Source of the DNA: Duncaniella sp.
GTDB lineage: Bacteria > Bacteroidota > Bacteroidia > Bacteroidales > Muribaculaceae
NCBI RefSeq assembly: GCF_029054785.1
Contig: NZ_JAIDEN010000167.1
Location: forward strand, 1-34,433
Reading direction: 5' to 3'
DNA: 34,433 bases
The position numbers and the translations under genes are program-made. How positions within the stretch are numbered: the stretch's first letter is position 1; every line of letters starts with the position of its first letter. The notes under the pieces are model-generated. The model was not told the origin of the DNA. It ran no database searches and saw nothing but the letters and a program-made list of their open reading frames with translations. Shown one piece after another: positions 16,022 to 22,852 of this stretch.

Positions 16022-18046
16022 ATGAGACACATCCTGATCATCATTCTGAGCCTCCTCTGCTTTTCTGCTACCGCTAAAACAAACACTCCCGCCGAATCAG
16101 ACGGCTGGAAAATCCGGACAAACGACTATTCCGCCTCGCCCTACTACGGGACCGTTGTCGGCAACGGCGGTATCGGAATCCTTCCGTGGAAAGAACCGTT
16201 TGCCATAAAAGAAGTAATACTCAACAGCGTCTTCGATTCCAAGCAGCCGATGGGAATCAGCAGCATTCTCAAAGGGATCAACCCTTTCAACCTGCAACTG
16301 ACCGTCGACGACAGGAAAGTATCCGGTAAATCCATTTCAGACTGGAGCCAGACAATCGACATGCGCAACGCGGTCCACTCCACTAAATTCAAATTCGGGA
16401 ATGACGCTGAAATCACCTATGACATCCGCGCCCTGCGCAACATGCCCTATGCGGGACTCGTGACAGTGTCGGTCCATGCTCTCAAAGACATCTCACTGAC
16501 AGTCAAAAACACCATCTCCATGCCGGACATGTACAGATCCCCTACTCCGGCTGTGCGCCATCTGACAGTCGACGGCCAGAATCTCAAGATACTCCGCGTC
16601 AGCGCCCCTTCTAAAAACCGCGCTGTCCCGGTTTCAGCCTCGGCCTCATTTCTTTTTGATGACAAGACGCCTGACAGCGACCTGATCGACAATGACAAGC
16701 ACTCGTTCAGCATAGAAATCCCCCAAGGTAAGACATTTACCTTCTCGCTCATCGGCAGTGTATGCTCAGGACGCGACTTCACTGACCCTTACGGAGAGAG
16801 CGACCGTCAGATCTCCTATGCAGCCAAAGAGGGTCTTGACCGTCTTTTGAGCGCCCACCAGAGATTGTGGGACGAACTGTGGGAAGGAGATGTGATCATC
16901 GAAGGTGACGACGACGCCCAGCGCGCAGTCCGCTTCTCGCTCTACAATCTCTATTCCAGCGCCCGCAAAGGTTCGCGCCTGAGCATTCCGCCATTCGGAC
17001 TGTCGGCAACAGGCTACAACGGCCACATATTCTGGGACACAGAACTTTGGATGTTCCCTCCGATGCTGTTTCTCAACCAAGGTATAGCACGCTCAATGAT
17101 AGACTACCGCAGCGACCGCCTGCGGCAGGCTGAAAAACGGGCTTTGGCCTACGGATATGACGGCGCCATGTTCCCCTGGGAAAGCGATGACTCCGGAGAA
17201 GAATCCTGCCCGGTATGGGCTTTGACCGGCGCATTCGAGCATCATATCACTGCCGACATCGCCATTGCCGCCTGGAACTACTACTGCATGAGCGCCGACC
17301 GCAGATGGCTGCGCGACCACGGCTTCCCGATGATGGAGAAGGTTGCGGATTTCTGGGTCAGCCGCGCAGAGAAAAATCCGGACGGAAGCTACTCGGTGCG
17401 CAACGTGGTATGCGCCGACGAATACGCCATCGGGGTCGATGACAACGCTTTCACAAACGGCGCCGCAATCAAAGCCCTTCAGGCGGCTGTCAAGGCAGCA
17501 AAAGTCTGCGGCATCCATGCTCCGGCGACATGGAGCGAGGTAGCCTCAAACCTCCGCATCCCGAAAGCCGACGACGGAACCACACTCGAATACGAGGGCT
17601 ATGCCGGACAGACAATCAAACAGGCCGATGTCAATCTGCTCGGTTACCCGCTGGCCGTGATCACCGATCCCGCCCAGCTTAAGCGCGATCTGGAATATTA
17701 CGAAAACAAGATCAATCCCCGCGGACCGGCTATGTCATTCGCCGTATTCGCCATCCAGCATGCCCGCCTCGGTGACGGCGACAAAGCCTATGAGCTCTTT
17801 GTGCGCAGCTACCGGCCCAACCAGCTGCCACCGTTTGGAGTGGTATCGGAAGGCGCAGGCGGAACAAACCCATACTTCACCACCGGCGCAGGCGGATTCG
17901 TCCAGGCCGTGATCAACGGTTTCTGCGGACTTGAAATCACCGACAACGGCATCAAGCAACTCCCCTCCGCCCTACCCTCTCACTGGAAAAAAGTAACCGT
18001 AACCGGAGTCGGTCCCGACAAAAAGACCTACACCAGAAGCCGCTGA
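16022..18046 (+). CDS. Glycoside hydrolase family 65-like enzyme, secreted
   Basis: From ATG 16022 the product is 674 residues with a signal peptide (RHILIIILSLLCFSATAK). The frame stays open further upstream, but that part overlaps the tRNA terminator and lies before the promoter. An N-terminal beta-sandwich (about 25-255) is followed by an (alpha/alpha)6 barrel with GH65 landmarks: GYNGHIFWDTELWMFP (331-346), DGAMFPWESDDSGEE (380-394), EHHITADIAIAAWNY (406-420), ADEYAIGVDDNAFTN with candidate general acid E467, and IKQADVNLLGYP. The family contains disaccharide phosphorylases and hydrolases of alpha-glucosides such as trehalose, kojibiose or glucosylgalactosyl-hydroxylysine. Export suggests a hydrolase. 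It is monocistronic; a link to the PUL 2 kb upstream is possible but unproven. Confidence 0.82.
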   Translation: MRHILIIILSLLCFSATAKTNTPAESDGWKIRTNDYSASPYYGTVVGNGGIGILPWKEPFAIKEVILNSVFDSKQPMGISSILKGINPFNLQLTVDDRKVSGKSISDWSQTIDMRNAVHSTKFKFGNDAEITYDIRALRNMPYAGLVTVSVHALKDISLTVKNTISMPDMYRSPTPAVRHLTVDGQNLKILRVSAPSKNRAVPVSASASFLFDDKTPDSDLIDNDKHSFSIEIPQGKTFTFSLIGSVCSGRDFTDPYGESDRQISYAAKEGLDRLLSAHQRLWDELWEGDVIIEGDDDAQRAVRFSLYNLYSSARKGSRLSIPPFGLSATGYNGHIFWDTELWMFPPMLFLNQGIARSMIDYRSDRLRQAEKRALAYGYDGAMFPWESDDSGEESCPVWALTGAFEHHITADIAIAAWNYYCMSADRRWLRDHGFPMMEKVADFWVSRAEKNPDGSYSVRNVVCADEYAIGVDDNAFTNGAAIKALQAAVKAAKVCGIHAPATWSEVASNLRIPKADDGTTLEYEGYAGQTIKQADVNLLGYPLAVITDPAQLKRDLEYYENKINPRGPAMSFAVFAIQHARLGDGDKAYELFVRSYRPNQLPPFGVVSEGAGGTNPYFTTGAGGFVQAVINGFCGLEITDNGIKQLPSALPSHWKKVTVTGVGPDKKTYTRSR

Positions 18047-18067
18047 CCCCTGATCTGAAAATACTAC

Positions 18068-18116
18068 CGGGCCGGATATGAGCACCCGTCAACTGACCAG
18101 CCTCATATCCGGCCCG
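18068..18116. terminator. 15-bp perfect hairpin downstream of the GH65 gene
   Basis: CGGGCCGGATATGAG (18068-18082) pairs perfectly with CTCATATCCGGCCCG (18102-18116) across a 19-base loop, 22 bases after the GH65 stop codon. No T tract follows, so it may be an mRNA-end stabiliser, a factor-assisted terminator or a protein-binding palindrome. Confidence 0.55.
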
Positions 18117-18309
18117 CAATGTATACATACCACCATCCATAACTCCACCCAAAAGACGATTACACTCTTGCTTTTTCATCCCCACCGCAAGAAGTGTTTG
18201 AAATTGACTTATGTCCGGATTCAGACGGAATTTCATATCGCGAATTCAATTATTCCCCACCTTTCGCCCCGCATTTCCCGAAACATTCAACAAAAAAATC
18301 GCCCGAAAA
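18117..18309. other. Intergenic stretch with no gene seen
   Basis: Between the GH65 hairpin and the next promoter I see no open reading frame worth annotating, no RNA gene and no clear repeat. Confidence 0.5.
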
Positions 18310-18341
18310 TTTGGTTTATAAAATAAACCGCTTTATCTTTG
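18310..18341 (+). promoter_or_regulatory. Promoter of the membrane protein/regulator operon
   Basis: TTTG (18310-18313), a 20-base spacer and TATCTTTG (18334-18341). The spacer contains the palindrome GGTTTAT-AAA-ATAAACC, so a bound repressor would block polymerase directly. Confidence 0.7.
18313..18329. promoter_or_regulatory. Operator 1, palindrome between -33 and -7
   Basis: GGTTTAT-AAA-ATAAACC is a perfect 7-bp palindrome followed by CGCTTTA. It recurs at 18399 with near-identical flanks. It is a probable binding site for the winged-helix protein encoded at 19097-19375. Confidence 0.55.
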
Positions 18342-18398
18342 TATCGAAATCATAGGAGTGACTGCGCGCGAACTCGCTCCTTATATTTTTCAACCACT

Positions 18399-18415
18399 GG
18401 TTTACATTATAAACC
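18399..18415. promoter_or_regulatory. Operator 2 in the 5' leader
   Basis: GGTTTAC-ATT-ATAAACC repeats operator 1 with one broken pair and is followed by CGATTTA. It is 86 bases downstream, beyond the expected transcription start, about eight helical turns from operator 1, which would allow looping. Confidence 0.5.
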
Positions 18416-18461
18416 GATTTACCAACCTCATTCTCCAAATCTCTCTAAACCCAATCCTCCG

Positions 18462-19100
18462 ATGAACAACAAGAATCTCACCCCACAGGAAAGCCTCTCA
18501 ATCATCACAGACATGATCGAGACCACCCGTCCGCAACCGCGTATCGCCAAGCTGAATCTGAAAATTTCACTCATGTGGGCACTCCTCTCCATCGTAACAG
18601 CAGCCGCAACCCTCATCCTGCTCATGCTGACACGCAACCCGCAGTTCAACTATCTGTGGTTTGCCATCCCCCTGATCGGACTGCCGGTCAACGCACTCAT
18701 GGTCCGAAAATCACAGTCAATGCAAAAAGCTGTAAGCAGAATCGACCAGATCAGAAACACCCTTTGGAAAACCGTCAGCCTCCTCGCAATCCTGCTCACC
18801 GCCCTCTGCTTGGCATTCCACCTCTGCGGCTATCAACAGGCATGGCTCGCCATGCTCTACTACGCCTTCATCATCGTAGGCTTCGGCGCCACAATGGAAG
18901 GGGTGCTCATGAAAGAGCATGCCTACACATTCGGCGGAATCTTTTCCATCATCTCAGGCTTTGGAATCATCTGCGCCAAGCTCTGCCATCTCCCGGTGCT
19001 GATCACATGGGTAGTCCCCCTCTACATCCTCAGCTTCTTGCTGATGTTTGTAGTCCCCGCATTCATCGTCCTCCGGAAACTCAAAGCAACCGCAAAATGA
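18462..19100 (+). CDS. Multi-pass inner-membrane protein of unknown function
   Basis: From ATG 18462 the product has 212 residues. A short charged N-terminus (NNKNLTPQESLSIITDMIETTRPQPRIAKL) is followed by about five hydrophobic segments, including LMWALLSIVTAAATLILLML, FNYLWFAIPLIGLPVNALMV, TVSLLAILLTALCLAF, MLYYAFIIVGFGAT and VVPLYILSFLLMFVVPAFIVL. No catalytic motif is visible. Similar small membrane proteins are commonly paired with a winged-helix regulator in Bacteroidota, as here: the stop overlaps the start of the next gene (ATGA). The function may be sensing or controlling that regulator. The open frame extends upstream to 18339, but the promoter and operator lie there, so ATG 18462 is the better start. 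Confidence 0.75.
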   Translation: MNNKNLTPQESLSIITDMIETTRPQPRIAKLNLKISLMWALLSIVTAAATLILLMLTRNPQFNYLWFAIPLIGLPVNALMVRKSQSMQKAVSRIDQIRNTLWKTVSLLAILLTALCLAFHLCGYQQAWLAMLYYAFIIVGFGATMEGVLMKEHAYTFGGIFSIISGFGIICAKLCHLPVLITWVVPLYILSFLLMFVVPAFIVLRKLKATAK

Positions 19101-19375
19101 AAGAGCTCGATCCACTGATCCACTCACAGCTGCGCCTTGCCGTAATGTCAATACTCATGAACATCGTCGAAGCCGACTTTGTCTACCTCAAAGAGAAAAC
19201 CAACTCGACAGCCGGCAACCTCAGTGTACAGCTCGACAAACTATCCGCCGCAGGCTACCTGGCAATCGAAAAAGGATTTGTCGGAAAAAAGACGCGCACC
19301 CTATGCCGCCTGACCCCCACCGGCCGCAAAGCCTTCGAAAACTACGTCACCACCCTCCGCGAATACATCGGCTGA
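19097..19375 (+). CDS. Small winged-helix transcriptional regulator (MarR/ArsR-like fold)
   Basis: A 92-residue single-domain DNA-binding protein. HSQLRLAVMSILMNIVEADFVYLKEKTNSTAGNLSVQLDKL gives the helix-turn-helix, and the following YLAIEKGFVGKKTRTLCRLTPTGRKAFENYV gives the wing and last helix. It overlaps the preceding membrane-protein gene by four bases (ATGA), so the two are translationally coupled. It is the obvious candidate to bind the paired GGTTTAT/ATAAACC palindromes at the operon promoter and repress its own synthesis. The inducer is unknown, and the membrane partner may modulate it. Confidence 0.85.
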   Translation: MKELDPLIHSQLRLAVMSILMNIVEADFVYLKEKTNSTAGNLSVQLDKLSAAGYLAIEKGFVGKKTRTLCRLTPTGRKAFENYVTTLREYIG

Positions 19376-19393
19376 CCCACCCCAACCAATACT

Positions 19394-19432
19394 CCAAGTT
19401 GTGAAAATTAGTTTTTGATTTCCGCAACTTGG
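19394..19432. repeat. Inverted repeat at the left edge of the ISAon1-like element
   Basis: CCAAGTTG (19394-19401) pairs with CAACTTGG (19425-19432). The outer part, read inward, weakly resembles the sequence outside the transposase fragment at the right end of the window (AAGTT, then ATTA seven bases on), so it may be the terminal repeat of the insertion sequence. It could also act as the terminator of the upstream operon. Confidence 0.35.
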
Positions 19433-19509
19433 GGCGTTATAAAGGGTCAATAGAAAATCAGTGTGGAAATAAATTTTTCACAGCCAAAGATTATAGCGAA
19501 CTTTGTGCT

Positions 19510-19896
19510 ATGGAAAATGACTACTTACAGATGTTGGCGCAGATAGTTTTGCCCTCTCAGATACTTGATTATTTTACAATAGCAGGCGTTGAGCAGACAG
19601 CCACGGAGATTCACATCAGGCTTGATGAGAAGATGCATCCGGAATTGAGCGATGATGCCCATTTTGAATCCAAAGGCTTCATGGATGCGGTAAATGTCAC
19701 CGACTTTCCGATACGGGATCATAAGGTCATCCTGCGGATACGACGCCGGCGGTGGACAGACATTCGCACAGGCAAGAGCTTCAGCATTCCGATTGACCTC
19801 GATGTCGTAGCCAAAGGGACACGTTACTCCAAAGAATTTGGAGCTTTTTTAAAAGAGACGTATGGAGACGTTCCCGGAGACCTGCCGTATGCTTGA
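19510..19896 (+). CDS. ISAon1-family transposase, N-terminal-region protein
   Basis: From ATG 19510 this is a 128-residue protein. The frame is open upstream to a TTG at 19429, but that would place the start inside the element's end repeat. It resembles the separate first ORF found in ISAon1-type elements of Bacteroidota, with a helical N-terminus (YLQMLAQIVLPSQILDYF) and a basic segment ILRIRRRRWTDIRTGKSF. It probably helps bind the ends or works with the catalytic protein encoded next, which overlaps it by 8 bases. Since the catalytic part is truncated, any product would have no transposase partner from this copy. The family assignment is from memory of the motif, not a search. Confidence 0.6.
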   Translation: MENDYLQMLAQIVLPSQILDYFTIAGVEQTATEIHIRLDEKMHPELSDDAHFESKGFMDAVNVTDFPIRDHKVILRIRRRRWTDIRTGKSFSIPIDLDVVAKGTRYSKEFGAFLKETYGDVPGDLPYA

Positions 19897-20137
19897 GGAG
19901 TTCTACCATATCGACGGACATACGTTTGAAAAACAATATAAGGAAATACTGAGTGGTTTCCGTGACTGGGATCAGCTGGAACACGCTGACGAGTGGCTTT
20001 TGTTCCCCGACAACATCGGTCCCCGGCTTGCAATAGATGAGTCTTCGCTCTCCAACGGCGAACTATATACGTTTGTGACCAACCGAGATGCCCGCACAAG
20101 AGAGCGTTCCTTATCTCGAACTCGCGTTAATAAATAA
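19889..20137 (+). pseudogene. ISAon1-family transposase catalytic ORF, truncated
   Basis: Only the N-terminal segment of the DDE transposase remains: FRDWDQLEHADEWLLFPDNIGPRLAIDESSLSNGELYTFVTNRDA, containing the first catalytic Asp of the LAIDESSLSNGELYT motif. After that the frame runs into unrelated sequence (RTRERSLSRTRVNK) and stops. ATG 19889 overlaps the end of the first ORF; ATG 19862 is an alternative. It overlaps, in another frame, the start of the tyrosine recombinase remnant, which marks the recombination joint at about 20085-20100. Confidence 0.65.
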
Positions 20138-21149
20138 ACTGGACGCATTCCGAAAGAAACGGCGTATGGCTGACATTACTGTTGCCGACATGACGGTTGA
20201 GCTACTGACTCGCTTTGACAACTTTCTCCACAAGTGGGAAAATGAGCGTGAGCCTGGGAAACTGTTGCATCCGAACACTATCGAGGTGCAGTTCAATATC
20301 CTCCGCACGCTTGTTCATCGCGCTATCGAAGTCGGTATAATGGAGGCCTCAAAGGATCCGTTTCTTGTATTCAAATACAAAGGCGTAAAGACTATCAAGG
20401 AAAAACTTGATGACTCGGAAATGGAGCGTATCATCAATCTGGAATTGGAAGAAGGCTCACTGATATGGCACTGTAAGAATTATTTCTTGTTTAGCTATTA
20501 TTGCGCAGGAATCCGTGCTGCCGATTTGATTCAGTTGCGATGGGGCAACGTCACCGCCTCCGGCCGATTGCATTACCAGATGGGCAAGAACCATAAAGAG
20601 CGCGACCTTCTTCTCGTTGAGCAGGCCATTAAAATCCTGCGCCATTATCAGCGGGAGGACGCAAAGGCTACGGATTATATTTTTCCATTGCTCTCAAATG
20701 ATGCGGAATATGCCGGATATGTGACGCAAGCCGACAAGGACAGGATGCGTCCGGAACTGCGCCACAAGATGTACCAGGATATTTCATCAAAGAATGCCCT
20801 TATCAACAAATATCTTAAAAAGATTGCATAGCAAGCGGAAATAGAGAAGCCTCTGTCAATGCACATCAGCCGACACTCATTCGCACATATAGCGCAGGAG
20901 TCCGGGGCGGAGTCATCTGCGATAAAGAATATCCTCGGTCATAGCAACCTCGCCACAACCGAACGATATATGGGTAGCTTCGACACCACCAAGACCGATG
21001 AAACGCTACGCAACGTCTTCGCCAAGAAACAATCCTCGGCAACAGCGCCGGAGGAATCAGGGGCGACAAAAGAAGAACAGGCCATCGAATTGCTAAAGGG
21101 TATGACCTCGGAACAAATAATGGCCGTTATTTCGGCAATCAACAAATAA
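20088..21149 (+). pseudogene. Tyrosine recombinase/integrase, 5' truncated with an in-frame amber codon
   Basis: The frame encodes most of a phage-type integrase. The first 100 residues are only part of the SAM-like core-binding domain (ITVADMTVELLTRFDNFLHKW ... LHPNTIEVQFNILRTLVHRAIE); an N-terminal arm is missing. The catalytic domain has R143 in CAGIRAADLIQLRW and a beta-strand lysine near 167. A TAG at 20829-20831 then interrupts the frame. The same frame continues with MHISRHSFAH (H259, R262), GHSNLATTERYMG (H285 and nucleophile Y294) and ends at 21149. All catalytic residues are therefore present but split. It is most likely an inactivated island integrase; read-through of the single amber codon cannot be excluded. 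Confidence 0.75.
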
Positions 21150-21173
21150 TCTTATTCGCGAGTTGGCAAATAG

Positions 21174-21201
21174 CGCATATCGAGCCTTAGCTCTGTGTGC
21201 G
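21174..21201. terminator. Imperfect hairpin after the integrase remnant
   Basis: CGCATATCGAGC and GCTCTGTGTGCG pair at both ends (CGCA/TGCG, GAGC/GCTC) around a CTTA loop. There is no T run. It may be a weak terminator before the next promoter. Confidence 0.3.
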
Positions 21202-21214
21202 ATTCCGAAGGAAA

Positions 21215-21246
21215 TTTGACCAACCGACAAATAATCAGTAAATTTG
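21215..21246 (+). promoter_or_regulatory. Promoter-like sequence abutting the nuclease start codon
   Basis: TTTG (21215-21218), a 20-base spacer and TAAATTTG (21239-21246) fit the consensus perfectly, yet the best start codon (ATG 21250) follows after only three bases. The message would start at or just inside the ATG, implying a leaderless transcript or use of a later start. Confidence 0.45.
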
Positions 21247-21249
21247 CAT

Positions 21250-22416
21250 ATGGAACAGAATACAGCAATAACGCAGATATACAATCATGCAGCGGAAGTT
21301 ATAAAATCCGCCATACTGCAAGGGCAATACGAGGCCTTGAAAGGGGTAAATCGCATTCAGCTTGCTACATACTACTGGATTGGTAAATATGTCTCTCAGA
21401 ATACACGGAAAGGTTTCTGGGGTACAGGTGCACTTGACCGTATCAGCGAGAGAATATATAAATTGCTTCCGGGTATGCGAGGATATTCCGCAGAAAGCCT
21501 CAAAAAGATGCGTCAGTTCTATGAGGCTTGGGCTATGTTTGACTCTGATTCGGCAATCGGGATAGAGCAAAATCCTTCGACTGATAATTCGGTAATCGCG
21601 ATTACCGAATTGAAGGATGCTGATGACCAGATAGATATATTTCGGGAATTGCGAATACCGAATTTGGCTGAATTCCCTGTAGAGGACTTCTTCAAGGTTC
21701 CATTCACCCATCACATTCAAATTTTCAGCGGGGTAAAAGACACTTCGGCAAGATATTACTATATTCGTAAGTGTGCTGAGGAACACCTGTCGGTCAGTGC
21801 GCTGAAGAAATCAATCAAGGATAATGATTATGGCAAATGCAAAGACATCCCCAATAATTTCGGACTGACCATTACTGATGGTCAACTGGCGAGAAAGGCA
21901 GTTCTTGCCTTCAAGGACTCATATGCGTTGGACTTTATCAACACAGAGGAAATCGGCGAGCGGGATTTACAGGATATTGACGAGCGTGTAGTCGAGCAGC
22001 AGATTGTACACAACATCAAGAAATTCATAATGACCTTCGGACGAGACTTTACTTTCGTCGGTAATCAGTATCATCTTGAAATATATTCCGAAGAATTTTT
22101 CCCGGATTTGTTGTTCTTCAACCGGGAGCTGAACGCACTGGTAGTGGTCGAGCTTAAAACAGGAAAATTCAAGACCAGCTATCTTGCCCAACTGATGACT
22201 TATCTGCGGATTCTTGATGACAAGGAGAAGAAGCCCCATGAGAATCCATCCATCGGCATCGTCCTATGCAAGGAGGCAAACAGAAGTTTTGTGGAATATG
22301 TCATGCAGGATTATGACAAACCGATGGGCGTTGCCACTTACACTACCACTAAAGAAATGCCCGAAATGCTGAAAGACACTCTCCCTGATATGGACGAATT
22401 GAAGAAGCTGCTCTGA
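21250..22416 (+). CDS. PDDEXK nuclease of the DUF1016/YhcG family
   Basis: A 388-residue protein with the two-part DUF1016 layout. The N-terminal domain (about 8-95; YYWIGKYVSQN, GYSAESLKKMRQFYEAW) is joined by a variable linker (about 98-135) to a region beginning IPNLAEFPVEDFFKVPFTHHI. The C-terminal PDDEXK-type nuclease domain contains FPDLLFFNRELNALVVVELKTGKFK, with D286, E301 and K303 as the catalytic set. YhcG-type nucleases are found beside integrases and restriction systems and are thought to act on DNA or Holliday-like structures. ATG 21250 is preferred over a TTG two codons earlier. The linker coding DNA contains a perfect 26-bp palindrome. Its position between an integrase remnant and a defence-like operon suggests a mobile-island gene. 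Confidence 0.85.
   Translation: MEQNTAITQIYNHAAEVIKSAILQGQYEALKGVNRIQLATYYWIGKYVSQNTRKGFWGTGALDRISERIYKLLPGMRGYSAESLKKMRQFYEAWAMFDSDSAIGIEQNPSTDNSVIAITELKDADDQIDIFRELRIPNLAEFPVEDFFKVPFTHHIQIFSGVKDTSARYYYIRKCAEEHLSVSALKKSIKDNDYGKCKDIPNNFGLTITDGQLARKAVLAFKDSYALDFINTEEIGERDLQDIDERVVEQQIVHNIKKFIMTFGRDFTFVGNQYHLEIYSEEFFPDLLFFNRELNALVVVELKTGKFKTSYLAQLMTYLRILDDKEKKPHENPSIGIVLCKEANRSFVEYVMQDYDKPMGVATYTTTKEMPEMLKDTLPDMDELKKLL
21586..21611. repeat. Perfect 26-bp palindrome inside the nuclease gene
   Basis: AATTCGGTAATCG is followed at once by its exact reverse complement, with no loop. It encodes the variable linker (about NSVIAITE). Related words, TTCGGCAATCGGGAT at 21549 and GAATACCGAATT at 21653, flank it. 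Confidence 0.8.
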
Positions 22417-22813
22417 TTAGGATAGCAGTTTTCTATATGCAATCGGGATGGTAAGCCATATGGCAATTCTGACAAATATCTATGATTTTAGGGTTGAAAA
22501 ATTTGGTGGTCACGCGACCACAGCAAGGTGTCTTTTCAGGTACCTGAAAAGGTTTTGGGGTACTCGGTCGTATCCACAAAACAACCTTGCGTGGAAGGAG
22601 GAGAGAACACTCCAAAGTCGTGTTCTCCATACTGACGTGTGTGGCACCAGTTGCGCATTATTCGCTGCGCGACGGCGACATCACTCAGTCAGAAAGTCCG
22701 GATAATGCCGGACTTTAGTGCTTATATTGACGCTGTCATGCTCCTAAAAGAACGGAATGAGAAGGGAAAAGAACGGAACCAAAACGGAATTTCACGGAAC
22801 ACCCACGAAAAAA
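22417..22813. other. Gene-poor stretch with serial perfect palindromes
   Basis: No convincing gene is seen. The stretch holds GTGGTC/GACCAC (22506-22521), the loopless palindrome CTTTTCAGGTACCTGAAAAG (22532-22551), GAGAACAC/GTGTTCTC (22603-22627) and AAAGTCCGG/CCGGACTTT with a six-base loop (22693-22716). An open - strand frame at 22433-22630 was considered and not accepted. Confidence 0.5.
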
Positions 22814-22846
22814 TTTGGAAAATCATATCGTGGGACATTATCTTTG
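22814..22846 (+). promoter_or_regulatory. Promoter of the structured noncoding locus
   Basis: TTTG (22814-22817), a 21-base spacer and TATCTTTG (22839-22846). The strong match, with no reading frame of any length following for almost 800 bases, implies that a noncoding transcript begins near 22853. Confidence 0.6.
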
Positions 22847-22852
22847 CATCGT

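Larger units (their letters stand above)
19394..20095 (+). mobile_element. ISAon1-like insertion sequence, 3' part missing
   Basis: The left end, the complete first ORF and the beginning of the second (catalytic) ORF of a two-ORF ISAon1-type element are present. The DDE-domain reading stops after TFVTNRDA and the sequence changes to a tyrosine recombinase near 20090. The rest of the transposase and the right end are absent, so the copy cannot move by itself. Confidence 0.6.

Noticed and set aside
22433..22630. A - strand frame of 65 codons with cysteine-rich ending (CQNCHMAYHPDC), zinc-finger-like at first sight
   Set aside because: It spans two of the perfect palindromes, has no promoter or start context, and no recognised homology. 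The cysteine pattern alone is too weak.
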